Origin: Paraburkholderia kururiensis JCM 10599 = LMG 19447
GTDB lineage: Bacteria > Pseudomonadota > Gammaproteobacteria > Burkholderiales > Burkholderiaceae
DNA length: 64,000 nucleotides
Assembly (NCBI RefSeq): GCF_003986935.1
Contig: NZ_RJZE01000025.1
Location: forward strand, 1-64,000
Reading direction: 5' to 3'
This document shows positions 51,903 to 60,416 of the stretch, piece by piece. A program made the translations under genes and the position numbers. The notes beneath the pieces are model-generated. The model ran no database searches, was not told the DNA's origin, and saw nothing but the letters and a program-made list of their open reading frames with translations. Position 1 is the first letter of the stretch. Each line of letters opens with the position of its first letter.

Positions 51903-52829
51903 CTAGACGATGCCATGGCGTGCGCGGTCCATTGTCGACACGGCCTCTTTCAGCAGCGCGCGCAACCACGTGAGACCCGGATCCGACGTGCGATGCTTGT
52001 GCCATTGAACGGACTGCTCCATCGTGGGCACGGCGACCGGTACGTCGCGCAGCACGATGGGCAGGCTGCGCGAAGCCGCTTCGGCAAGCCGCCGGTGCAT
52101 GGTGGCGATGCGGTTCGTGCCGATGAGCAGATGCGGGGGCGAGAAGAAGCTGTACGTGCTTGCCTCCACACGTCGCACGACGCCAAGCCGCTGCATGAAC
52201 CAGGCTTCGAGCGCGGTCTGCCCCTCGCCTACCTGCACGACGATATGCCCGGCCCCCATGTAACGCTCATTCGTCATCTCCCCCTTTGCGAGTGGACTGT
52301 GTTCCCACACGACACAGCAGAACGTTTCCTCCAGCAGCACCTCGGCCGGATGCTCGGTCGAGCAATACTCCTTGGGGATGATGAGCAGGTCCGCTTCGCC
52401 GCGCTCCAGCACGCGGTGCGGATAGGCGACCTGCGGGCGCAGATCGAAACGGATGCCGGGTGCCTGCTCGTAGGCGAGCCTGAACAGGTGCGGAATCAGC
52501 GTCGTCATCGTGTAGTCGGACACGAACAGCCTGAACAGTCGATTGGCCTGCGCGGGCACGAATTCGGGCTGCGCTGCCACCGTCGCATCGACACGCACGA
52601 GGATGTCGCGCACGGCGTCCTTCAGTGCCTCGGCACGCGGCGTGGGCTCCATCTTGCGACCCACCTGCACGAGCAGTTCATCGTCGAAGTATTCACGTAA
52701 CCGCGCAAGCGCGTTGCTGGTGGCTGACTGGCTCAGGTGGATTTTCTCGGCGGCGCGGCTGATGTTCTGCTCGCTCAAGAGCGCGTCGAGCGCGACAAGC
52801 AGGTTGAGGTCGAGCTTGTTGAACCGCAT
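51903..52829 (-). CDS. LysR-family regulator, NodD-like
   Basis: A 308-aa protein starting MRFNKLDLNLLVALDALL with HTH ISRAAEKIHLSQSATSNALARLREYFDDELL and NRLFRLFVSDYTMTTLIPHLF, features of the NodD/NahR-like LysR branch that responds to aromatic compounds. ATG 52829 has CGGAGA 9-14 bp upstream. It is divergent from the aromatic-type catabolic operon starting at 53125 and is its probable activator. Confidence 0.9.
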   Translation of the reverse strand: MRFNKLDLNLLVALDALLSEQNISRAAEKIHLSQSATSNALARLREYFDDELLVQVGRKMEPTPRAEALKDAVRDILVRVDATVAAQPEFVPAQANRLFRLFVSDYTMTTLIPHLFRLAYEQAPGIRFDLRPQVAYPHRVLERGEADLLIIPKEYCSTEHPAEVLLEETFCCVVWEHSPLAKGEMTNERYMGAGHIVVQVGEGQTALEAWFMQRLGVVRRVEASTYSFFSPPHLLIGTNRIATMHRRLAEAASRSLPIVLRDVPVAVPTMEQSVQWHKHRTSDPGLTWLRALLKEAVSTMDRARHGIV

Positions 52830-52918
52830 GCGTGCTGTCTCCGTGCTTCTATTTTTGTTGCGGTGTGAGAGCGGCACCAGGGTTTTGCCTGAGAGTATTC
52901 ACACCATCGATATCGCGC

Positions 52919-52933
52919 ATGGATTGAATCCAT
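52919..52933. promoter_or_regulatory. Palindrome, candidate site of the NodD-like regulator
   Basis: Perfect 15-bp palindrome ATGGATT-G-AATCCAT, 89 bp upstream of the regulator start, with an ATC-rich flank (ATCGAT at 52906-52911) recalling ATC-N9-GAT sites of NodD-type proteins. Confidence 0.5.
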
Positions 52934-53027
52934 TTCTCCAATACGTCCGGCTATCTTAACCTACGTCACATCTCGACGCGATCACGCATGCATTGCATCG
53001 GGAGGCCAGCGTCAGGGCACTTTCAGC

Positions 53028-53052
53028 GTGCACGTACCGCGCGTACGTGCAC
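53028..53052. promoter_or_regulatory. Perfect 10-bp inverted repeat upstream of the catabolic operon
   Basis: Arms GTGCACGTAC (53028-53037) and GTACGTGCAC (53043-53052) around CGCGC, followed at once by the 8-bp palindrome TGTGCACA (53053-53060). It ends 64 bp before the first gene. Could be an operator or a 5'-leader hairpin. Confidence 0.55.
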
Positions 53053-53124
53053 TGTGCACACCACGCTTTCCGCTACTAAAGAGACGCCGCGCGGCACGAG
53101 CGCCGCGCAGGTTGAGGAGACAGC

Positions 53125-54039
53125 ATGTTGAAGAATCCGGTCGCAAGGGCCATCGGCTGCGCCGTGTTGGCCGTCGTTTCGATGAACGAAGCGCAGGCAT
53201 TCGAAGGCGGCGTTTCGCCGTATCCCGCGGGCGCGGTGGCCACGAATTTCGCCAATCTTCCGCCCATTCCGGGCCTGTTTGCGCTGGAGCAGTTCAACTA
53301 CAGCTTTGCGAACGGACTCTACGGCAACGACGGCAAGAAGCTGCCCATCCCGTTTCATTCGTCGGTGTTTTCCGAGACCACGCGTCTGCTCGTGGCGTAT
53401 CCGTTTCATTTGCTGGGCGCGAACGTCTACTCGCAGCTCGTCATTCCGGTCGTCTCGCTGCATACCAGCGTAGCGGGGCAATCGGGCACGCAGAACGGTC
53501 TTTCCAACATCACGCTGACACCGGTGCTGGTGCAATGGAACGTGTCACAAAACCTTGCGATTGCGTCGGGCATCGACGTCGCGTTCGAGACGGGTTCCTA
53601 CAGCCCCGTGAAGGCGAGCGTGGCGGTGGGCTACACGTCGGTGCAGCCGGTCTTCTCCATTCGCTACAACGTGCCCAACGGCATCGACATCGGCATTGCC
53701 AACCGCCTGCTGCTCAACGCAAAGAATGGCACGACGAACTATCGCTCCGGCGACGGCTATGTCGGCGAGTTCGAGGCAGGTTGGAACTTCGGCCCGTGGA
53801 AGCTCGGCGTGGTGGGCGCGTATCTGAATCAGTTCAGCGACGACAAGGCAAATGGCGTGAACGTGGGCAACCGCATGCGCACGTTCGGCATCGGCCCCTC
53901 GCTCGTCTACGACGCGAGAAGCTGGAATATCAACCTCAATTATCAGCAGGGCGTGTATGCCGCGAATACGTCGAAGAGCAACAACGTGTGGCTGAACATC
54001 GCCATTCCCCTGTGGCCGGGCTTCGGGCGCAAGGGCTAG
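53125..54039 (+). CDS. Outer-membrane channel of the SphA/MetA (phenol-degradation) type
   Basis: A 304-aa protein with a Sec signal peptide (cleavage after NEAQA) and alternating beta-strand pattern ending WLNIAIPLWPGFGRKG. Family features are PAGAVATNFANLPPIPGLF, NVYSQLVIPVVSLHTS and GIDIGIANRLLLN. Such channels accompany aromatic catabolic genes and let hydrophobic substrates cross the outer membrane. GAGGAG precedes ATG 53125. First gene of the operon. Confidence 0.82.
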   Translation: MLKNPVARAIGCAVLAVVSMNEAQAFEGGVSPYPAGAVATNFANLPPIPGLFALEQFNYSFANGLYGNDGKKLPIPFHSSVFSETTRLLVAYPFHLLGANVYSQLVIPVVSLHTSVAGQSGTQNGLSNITLTPVLVQWNVSQNLAIASGIDVAFETGSYSPVKASVAVGYTSVQPVFSIRYNVPNGIDIGIANRLLLNAKNGTTNYRSGDGYVGEFEAGWNFGPWKLGVVGAYLNQFSDDKANGVNVGNRMRTFGIGPSLVYDARSWNINLNYQQGVYAANTSKSNNVWLNIAIPLWPGFGRKG

Positions 54040-54094
54040 GCACGCTCACGCGCGCCGTCGCAGGCAATACGTCATTTCAACGAAGGCAATCCGT

Positions 54095-55258
54095 ATGTTT
54101 CGCTACTTTCCTACCAACTACGTCTGGAATCTGTCCGTCGATCTCGCCATCGAAATGGGCGCGCGCATGGGCGAAATCGAGGACATGTGCGCGCCGCTGC
54201 AGGAGGCGTCGCGGCAGCCCGATGCGGAAGGCACGCGCGCGTTTCGCGAAGCCTGGGTCAAGACGGCCGACCGCCTGTGCGACCTGGCGTGTGAAGACGA
54301 AGCGCAAGGCCGGATGCTCTCCGCGGGCGAGAAATACCGGCGTGCCGCGATGTATCTCATCACGGCCGAGCGCATGCTCGCGCACGATGCGCCCGGGCGC
54401 ATCGACCTGTACCGCCGTTCGCTCGATACGTTCGACCGGGCCATCGCGCTGACGGGCGAAAACTGCGAGCGCGTTGCCATTCCATACGGCAACGGGCACC
54501 TCTCCGGTCTGCTCGTGAAGGCGGAGCAGGCCGATGGCGCGCCCAGCCCGCTGCTCGTGCAGGTGAACGGGCTCGATTCCACGAAGGAGATGAAGTACCT
54601 CGTAGGCTTGCCGGCATGGCTCTCACGGCGCGGTGTGTCGTCGCTCGTCGTCGATCAGCCCGGCACGGGCGAAGCGCTGCGGCTTCATGGCCTGCATGCG
54701 GTCTACAACAGCGAGGTCTGGGCGAGTCCCATCGTGGACTGGCTCGAAACGCGCGACGACGTGGACGCAAAACGGATCGGCATGGAGGGAGTCTCGCTTG
54801 GCGGCTACTACTGTCCGCGCGCGGTGGCCTTCGAGCCGCGCTTCGCGTGCGGCGTGGTGTGGGGCGCCAATCACGACTGGCGCGACGTGCAGAAGAAACG
54901 CCTGCAGCGCGAAGGCAACTTCCCCGTGCCGCATTACTGGAAGCACGTGTGCTGGGTCTGGGGCGCCAAAGACATCGACGACTTCATGCGTATTGCCGAA
55001 AACGTGCATCTCGACGGCGTGGTCGAGCGCATCAAGGTGCCGTTCCTCGTGACGCACGGCTCGAAGGACTCGCAGATCCCGGTGGCCTGGGCGCATCGCA
55101 CCTACGAGCAGCTCGTGAACAGCCCGAAGCGCGAACTGAAGATCTTCACCGAACGCGAAGGCGGCGTGCAGCATTCGAGCTTCGATAACTCCATCAACGC
55201 GGGGCACTTCATTGCCGACTGGGTCGCCGAAACGCTCGGCGGACGCACCGCACGCTGA
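54095..55258 (+). CDS. Alpha/beta hydrolase, C-C bond hydrolase-like (dihydroxypseudooxynicotine hydrolase family)
   Basis: A 387-aa hydrolase with an N-terminal helical cap domain (about 1-120) and an alpha/beta core. The catalytic triad by motif is Ser234 (GVSLGGYY), Asp325 (HGSKDSQIP) and His360 (QHSS). The length, cap and GANHDW-type sequence after the nucleophile resemble 2,6-dihydroxypseudooxynicotine hydrolase and FrsA-like relatives, which cleave C-C bonds of ring-derived diketones. In this operon it would cut a ring-oxidation product. The real substrate is unknown. Confidence 0.82.
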   Translation: MFRYFPTNYVWNLSVDLAIEMGARMGEIEDMCAPLQEASRQPDAEGTRAFREAWVKTADRLCDLACEDEAQGRMLSAGEKYRRAAMYLITAERMLAHDAPGRIDLYRRSLDTFDRAIALTGENCERVAIPYGNGHLSGLLVKAEQADGAPSPLLVQVNGLDSTKEMKYLVGLPAWLSRRGVSSLVVDQPGTGEALRLHGLHAVYNSEVWASPIVDWLETRDDVDAKRIGMEGVSLGGYYCPRAVAFEPRFACGVVWGANHDWRDVQKKRLQREGNFPVPHYWKHVCWVWGAKDIDDFMRIAENVHLDGVVERIKVPFLVTHGSKDSQIPVAWAHRTYEQLVNSPKRELKIFTEREGGVQHSSFDNSINAGHFIADWVAETLGGRTAR

Positions 55259-55285
55259 TCCACTTTTCTTTAGAACGCCTATCTC

Positions 55286-56236
55286 ATGAACATCATCGGA
55301 CTCGATACGCTGGTCTTCGGCGTGGACGACGTTGCCGCCTGCGGCCAATATCTGATCGACTACGGCCTGTTGCCGGTGCGCCGCGACGCAACGGGCGGGC
55401 GCTTCGAAGCGCTCGACGGCACGGGCATCGAAATCGCGCATCGCGACGATGCGCGCCTCGCGCCCTCGCTCGGCACAGCGAGCATGCTGCGCAAGACGGT
55501 CTACGGTGTGGCCGATGCCGCGACGCTCGATGCGATTGCCGGCGAACTGCGTCGCGACCGCGAAGTGCGCACGCTTGCCGACGGCTCGATCGAATCGGTG
55601 GACGACATGGGCTTTGCCATCGGCTTCCAGGTGACGAGGCGCCGTCCGCTTGCGCTGCCCGCCGAACCCGTGAACGCGCCTGGCGCGCCGGCGCTGCGCG
55701 CGCCGAACGTGGTCGGCGTGCGCGACGATGCCGCGCTTACGCCGCGTACGCTTTCGCACGTCGTCTACTTCGTGCCGGACGCCGCGCGCGCCGAGGCGTT
55801 CTACGTCAAGCGGCTCGGCTTTCGCTGCACGGATCGCTTCACGGGCGTTGGCCCGTTCCTGCAACCGGCCGGCACGCTCGACCATCACACGCTGTTCATG
55901 ATCGAGACGCCTCCGTTCATGAAGGGCTGCGAACACTTCACGTTTCATATGGGCGGCCCCACCGAGGTACTTCAGGCAGGCACGCGTTTCGTCGCGAAGG
56001 GATACCAGTCGTTCTGGGGCCCGGGGCGTCACCGCTTCGGCTCCAACTGGTTCTGGTACTTCAACAGCCCGTTCGGCTGCCACGTGGAGTACGACGCCGA
56101 CATGGACCTGCACGATACGGCGTGGACCGCGCGCGAGGCGCCCCTGGGCGCGGACACGTCGCAGCTCTTTCTGTTCCAGCATCGCGAGAACTGGGCGCCG
56201 GGCGCGCCGCCGCCGCCCGCCGTCAAGGCGGATTGA
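55286..56236 (+). CDS. VOC-superfamily (type I extradiol) dioxygenase-like protein
   Basis: A 316-aa protein with two vicinal-oxygen-chelate modules: residues about 1-115 (IIGLDTLVFGVDDVAACGQYL) and about 150-280 (LSHVVYFVPDAARAEAFYVKRLGF). In the second, His in LSHVV, His in LDHHTLFM and Glu in CHVEYD could form the 2-His-1-Glu iron site. These enzymes open catechol-type rings. Placed 27 bp after the hydrolase. Iron ligands are assigned by eye. Confidence 0.82.
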   Translation: MNIIGLDTLVFGVDDVAACGQYLIDYGLLPVRRDATGGRFEALDGTGIEIAHRDDARLAPSLGTASMLRKTVYGVADAATLDAIAGELRRDREVRTLADGSIESVDDMGFAIGFQVTRRRPLALPAEPVNAPGAPALRAPNVVGVRDDAALTPRTLSHVVYFVPDAARAEAFYVKRLGFRCTDRFTGVGPFLQPAGTLDHHTLFMIETPPFMKGCEHFTFHMGGPTEVLQAGTRFVAKGYQSFWGPGRHRFGSNWFWYFNSPFGCHVEYDADMDLHDTAWTAREAPLGADTSQLFLFQHRENWAPGAPPPPAVKAD

Positions 56237-56248
56237 GCGGGCACCGCC

Positions 56249-56608
56249 ATGTCCGGCCCATTGCTTTCCATTCGGCTTGCGAGCGTCGCCGATCTGCCCG
56301 ATCCCGGCGCGCGCGGCTTCGATCCCGACGGCACGGGGCGCGACACGCTCTTCGTCGTGCGCCGCGGCGAGGCGCTGCACGCGTGGCGCGACGCATGCCC
56401 GCATTTCGGCGACACGCCGATGGCCTGGCGCAAAGACGCCTATCTGAACGGCGACGCCACGCGCATCGTCTGCCATGCGCACGGTGCGCAGTTCGACATG
56501 GCGAGCGGCGTGTGCCTGCTCGGCCCGTGCCTCGGCCAGCGGCTGATTCCTGTGCCGATAGAAGTGACCCGCGACGGCGAGATCATGCTGATCCGGCACG
56601 AGACATGA
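56249..56608 (+). CDS. Rieske [2Fe-2S] ferredoxin
   Basis: A 119-aa protein with the Rieske motif C50-x-H52 and C75-x2-H78 (ACPHFGDTP and VCHAHGAQFD). Small stand-alone Rieske proteins carry electrons to ring-hydroxylating oxygenases. No oxygenase alpha subunit or reductase is in the window, so either the partner is elsewhere or the protein serves the flavin or VOC enzyme beside it. It starts 12 bp after the dioxygenase stop. Confidence 0.9.
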   Translation: MSGPLLSIRLASVADLPDPGARGFDPDGTGRDTLFVVRRGEALHAWRDACPHFGDTPMAWRKDAYLNGDATRIVCHAHGAQFDMASGVCLLGPCLGQRLIPVPIEVTRDGEIMLIRHET

Positions 56609-56639
56609 CTCATCACATAACACCCAAGGAGACACCCAG

Positions 56640-57770
56640 ATGACCACCCCTATCCAGCGCGTCCTCGTCATCGGCGGAGGCTTCTCCGGCATGGCTACGG
56701 CGATTCAGTGCGCGAAGCTCGGCATGACGGTCGATCTCGTGGAGATCGACGAGGGCTGGCGCTCGTATGGCGCGGGCATCAGCATCGGCGGGCCGACGCT
56801 GCGTGCGTTGCGCACCGTGGGTGTGCTCGACGCCTTCTTCGAACGCGGCTACGGCGGCGACGGCGTGAACCTGTTCACCGCCGCGGGCCAGCCGATCGGC
56901 ACGTTGCCCACGCCGCGCGTAGCGGGCGACGACGTGCCCGGCGGCGCGGCCATCATGCGTCCCGCGCTGGCCGAGATTCTCGCCAATGCGACGCGTGCGG
57001 CCGGCGTGCACGTGCGGCTCGGTTGCACGTTCTCGCAAATCGCGCAGCGCGAAGATGGTGTGGACGTGATCTTCACCGACGGCACACGAAACACCTACGA
57101 CCTCGTAGTAGGCGCCGACGGCCTCTACTCGACGGTGCGGGCCGCCGTGTTCCCGGATGCGCCAAAGCCGCGCTACACGGGCCAGGGCGTGTGGCGCGCG
57201 GTCGTGCCGCGTCCGGCGGAGATCGTCTGCGCGACGATGTGGCTCGGGCAGAAGGTGAAGGCCGGCGTCAATCCCGTTTCGCAGGAAGAGATGTACGTCT
57301 TCGTCACCGAAGACCGGCCGACGAACGAGCACATCGATCCCGCCCACTGGCCGCGCATGCTCTCGGATCTGCTGGCGTCGTTCGGCGCGCCGCTGGTGCA
57401 GTCCATCCGCGCCCAGCTCGGGCCGCAGTCGCGCTGCAACTATCGTCCGCTGGAAAGCCTGCTGCTGCCGCAGCCGTGGTTCAACGCACGCGTGGTGCTG
57501 GTGGGCGACGCGGTACACGCCACCACGCCGCATATGGCATCGGGCGCGGGCATCGGCATAGAAGACGGCATCGTGCTGGCCGAGGAACTGGGGCGCGGCG
57601 CGACAGTGCAGGCGGCATTGCAGGCTTTTCAGGCACGGCGCTGGGAGCGCTGCCGCATGGTGGTGGAAAACTCGGGGCGCCTCGGCGAGATCGAGATTAC
57701 CGGCGGCGACAAGGCTGAACACACCCGCATCATGCACGAGACGCACCAGCGTCTCGCGCAGCCGATCTGA
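56640..57770 (+). CDS. FAD-dependent aromatic monooxygenase
   Basis: A 376-aa class A flavin monooxygenase. It has the N-terminal FAD motif VLVIGGGFSGMATAIQCAKLG, the DG motif VVGADGLYSTVR, and the GD motif RVVLVGDAVHATTPHMASGAGIGIEDGIVLAEEL. AAGGAG precedes ATG 56640. Enzymes of this group hydroxylate phenolic or hydroxypyridine rings using NAD(P)H, which would prepare the substrate for the VOC dioxygenase. Confidence 0.9.
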   Translation: MTTPIQRVLVIGGGFSGMATAIQCAKLGMTVDLVEIDEGWRSYGAGISIGGPTLRALRTVGVLDAFFERGYGGDGVNLFTAAGQPIGTLPTPRVAGDDVPGGAAIMRPALAEILANATRAAGVHVRLGCTFSQIAQREDGVDVIFTDGTRNTYDLVVGADGLYSTVRAAVFPDAPKPRYTGQGVWRAVVPRPAEIVCATMWLGQKVKAGVNPVSQEEMYVFVTEDRPTNEHIDPAHWPRMLSDLLASFGAPLVQSIRAQLGPQSRCNYRPLESLLLPQPWFNARVVLVGDAVHATTPHMASGAGIGIEDGIVLAEELGRGATVQAALQAFQARRWERCRMVVENSGRLGEIEITGGDKAEHTRIMHETHQRLAQPI

Positions 57771-57784
57771 CGACGGGAGTCGCG

Positions 57785-59011
57785 ATGGAAACGAACCTTT
57801 CTGCGACACACGCGGCGCATGCCGCGCACGTCGACCTCCCGGGCGGCACCGATGCGGACACGGATTCAGCAGCCCGGTTGCGCACATCCGGCATTGTTGT
57901 CCTGATGGTCTCGCACTGTGCCGGCATGGTCGATCTGGTTGCCTTGCCGGTATGGGTGGGCACCTTGATCGGCGCATACCGGCTCGATGCAGAACAGGCC
58001 GGGCTGCTCGCCACGCTCTTTCTGGCGGGCGCCGTGGTGGCCAGCCTGTTCTTCTCGCCGCGCTTGAACCGTCTGCCGGCGCGCGTCATGGCGACGCTCG
58101 GCTTCGGCGTGGCGACGCTCGCGTTTGTCGGCGTCGTCGCGATAGACGGCTATGCGGCGATGGCGATGCTGCACGCCTTGGCCGGTATTGCCGTGGGATG
58201 CGGCTTGAGCTTTACGCACGGCACGATTGGACGCAGCCGCCATCCGCATCGCCTGTTCGCTATTGCGGGGCTCGCGCTGGGTGTGTTCGCGATCGCGTTT
58301 CTGGGCGCGACGCCTGCCTTGATCGCGCAACACGGCGGTCCCACGCTGTTTCGCGTCTTCGCGGGCGTCATGGGTGTGGCGACGGTGGCCTGCGCGCTGG
58401 CGTTTCCGTCCGTTCGCGCGCAACGCAGCACGACGACGGTGGCCGAGCCGCGCTTCGAGCGCGCGGTCTGGTTCGGCATGGTGGGCGTGGGATGCATGGG
58501 GCTCACGCAGTCGATGCTCTTCAGCTTCGTGCAGCGCATCGGACTCGACCACGGCTTCGGCTTCGGCGCGGTGACGGGCACGCTGATCGCGCTCGGCCTC
58601 GTCAACCTGTTTCCGGCGCCTGTGGCGGGGTTGCTCGAACGGCGCATTGCCGGCCGCAGGGTGGTGCAGGCCGGCCCCATCGTGCAGGCTGCGCTGGCGT
58701 TGATCATCACGCAGAGCGCGACCTTCGGGCCGTATGCAGCGGCCACCTCGGTCTTTGCCGCCGTGATGATCTTCACCCACACCTTCGCCTTCGGCATGCT
58801 CGCCCGCATCGACCGTACTGGACGCGCCGTTGCCGCGACGCCGGCCATGCTGATGACGGGCGCCGCGGTCGGGCCGCTCCTGGGCGGCACGCTCGTCAAG
58901 CACTCGGGCTACGGCAGCCTGGGCGTTGCGGCGGTCGTGATGGCGGTGGCGGCGGTGTTCTGCTTTTCGCGGCTCGAGAGCCGTCCTGATTCGCAAGGAG
59001 TCAAGGCATGA
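57785..59011 (+). CDS. MFS transporter
   Basis: A 408-aa protein with a polar N-tail of about 35 residues and about 12 helices (LVALPVWVGTLIGAYRLDAEQAGLLATLFLAGAVVASLFF onward). It lacks the strong GxxxDRxGRR loop of classic MFS sugar carriers, so the subfamily is unclear. It begins 14 bp after the monooxygenase and overlaps the cyclase start by 4 bp (ATGA), so it is firmly part of the operon and probably imports the catabolic substrate. Confidence 0.8.
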   Translation: METNLSATHAAHAAHVDLPGGTDADTDSAARLRTSGIVVLMVSHCAGMVDLVALPVWVGTLIGAYRLDAEQAGLLATLFLAGAVVASLFFSPRLNRLPARVMATLGFGVATLAFVGVVAIDGYAAMAMLHALAGIAVGCGLSFTHGTIGRSRHPHRLFAIAGLALGVFAIAFLGATPALIAQHGGPTLFRVFAGVMGVATVACALAFPSVRAQRSTTTVAEPRFERAVWFGMVGVGCMGLTQSMLFSFVQRIGLDHGFGFGAVTGTLIALGLVNLFPAPVAGLLERRIAGRRVVQAGPIVQAALALIITQSATFGPYAAATSVFAAVMIFTHTFAFGMLARIDRTGRAVAATPAMLMTGAAVGPLLGGTLVKHSGYGSLGVAAVVMAVAAVFCFSRLESRPDSQGVKA

Positions 59012-59823
59012 AGCCTGTTCGCCGGTTTGTCGATCTCTCCATCTATCTGGAGAACGATGTGCTGTCTGATCCGCCGCCGCTCGCGCCGAAGATCACGTAC
59101 CAGAAGCACGCAGACACGTTGCCCGAGTTCATGGCCATGCTGCCGGGCACGAAGCTCGAGGACTATCCGGACGGCGAGGCCGCCGCCGCGGAATGGGTCA
59201 CGCTCACCACGCACAGCGGCACGCATCTGGACGCGCCCTGGCATTTCCATTCGACCATGGACGCGAAGCTCGGCGAGGCGCGGCCGTCCATCACGATCGA
59301 CGAGGTGCCGCTGGAGTGGTGTTTCCAGCCCGGCGTGAAGCTCGATTTCCGCCATTTCCCGGACGGCTACGTCGCGAGCGCCGCCGATGTCGAGGCCGAG
59401 CTGGTACGTATCGGCCACACGTTGCAGCCGCTCGACATCGTCGTCGTGAACACGCGGGCCGGCTCGCGCTATGGGCACGGCGATTACGTCAACGCAGGTT
59501 GCGGCATGGGCTACGAGGCGACGCTGTATCTGCTGGAGCGTGGCGTGCGCCTGACGGGCACCGACGCCTGGAGTTGGGACGCGCCGTTCTCCTATACCGC
59601 GAAGAAGATTGCGCAGACGGGCGATACGTCGCTGATCTGGGAAGGGCACAAGGCCGGACGCGACATCGGCTATTGCCATCTGGAGAAACTGCACAACCTC
59701 GAAGCGCTGCCGCCCACCGGCTTCACGATCAGCTGCTTTCCGCACAAGATTCGCGGCGCTTCGGCGGGCTGGACGCGTGCCGTCGCGATTTTCGATCAAC
59801 CCAATGCGGAGCCCGCGGCATGA
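59008..59823 (+). CDS. Cyclase-family metal hydrolase (kynurenine-formamidase-like)
   Basis: A 271-aa member of the cyclase family (PF04199) with the diagnostic metal motif H69-SGT-H73-L-D75-APW-H79-F. The family includes kynurenine formamidase and isatin hydrolase, which open ring or amide bonds with Zn or Mn. Translationally coupled at both ends (ATGA overlaps at 59008 and 59820). It could open a lactam or amide intermediate, which would favour an N-heterocyclic substrate. Confidence 0.88.
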   Translation: MKPVRRFVDLSIYLENDVLSDPPPLAPKITYQKHADTLPEFMAMLPGTKLEDYPDGEAAAAEWVTLTTHSGTHLDAPWHFHSTMDAKLGEARPSITIDEVPLEWCFQPGVKLDFRHFPDGYVASAADVEAELVRIGHTLQPLDIVVVNTRAGSRYGHGDYVNAGCGMGYEATLYLLERGVRLTGTDAWSWDAPFSYTAKKIAQTGDTSLIWEGHKAGRDIGYCHLEKLHNLEALPPTGFTISCFPHKIRGASAGWTRAVAIFDQPNAEPAA

Positions 59824-60416
59824 GCTTTCCCACCATTCGCCGCGTCGTGACCGGCCATGACGCCAACGGCCGGGCGATCGTCGTGTCCGATGGGCCGTTG
59901 CCTACCGTTGCAGAGATTGCCGCGATCCCCGGCACGGTGTTCCACGAAGTCTGGAGCACGTCGGAAAGTCCGGCTGTGGTGAACAACGGCTCCGACCCCA
60001 CCGTTGGCGCGCTCATGTTGCCGCCGCCCAGCCAGGGCACGCGCATGCGCTTCGTCGACATTCCGCCCGACACGCCGGAGTTTCTTGCGCACGGCGCCGC
60101 GAACATGCATGCCGCGTTCAGCCAGATAGGCGATGCCGATGCGTCCACCGTCCAGGCCGATTCGCCGCATCCGCTCATGCATCGCACGGAGTCGATCGAC
60201 TATGGCGTCGTGATGGAAGGCGAGATGACGTTGATTCTGGACGATGCCGAGGTCGCGCTGAAGCCGGGCAGCGTGGTGATTCAGCGTGGGACCAACCATG
60301 CCTGGGCGAATCGTTCGGGGCGTATGTGCCGGATGCTGTTCGTATTGATCGACGGCGTCTACGACCCGGCCATTGCCGCCGCGCTCGCGAGCAGAGCGCA
60401 AGGGGAGACGCAATGA
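59820..60416 (+). CDS. Cupin-domain protein
   Basis: A 198-aa single-cupin protein (IDYGVVMEGEMTLILDDAEVALKPGSVVIQRGTNHAWANRSG) with a long N-terminal segment. The barrel is at about 110-190, and His in PHPLMHRTESIDY and NHAW could bind metal. ATG 59820 overlaps the cyclase stop. Such cupins in catabolic operons may be isomerases or dioxygenases; the function is not resolved. Confidence 0.82.
   Translation: MSFPTIRRVVTGHDANGRAIVVSDGPLPTVAEIAAIPGTVFHEVWSTSESPAVVNNGSDPTVGALMLPPPSQGTRMRFVDIPPDTPEFLAHGAANMHAAFSQIGDADASTVQADSPHPLMHRTESIDYGVVMEGEMTLILDDAEVALKPGSVVIQRGTNHAWANRSGRMCRMLFVLIDGVYDPAIAAALASRAQGETQ

Noticed and set aside
54623..56692. Long minus-strand open frame opposite the hydrolase, dioxygenase and Rieske genes
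   Set aside because: It lies antisense to three genes with clear domain motifs; its own translation has none.
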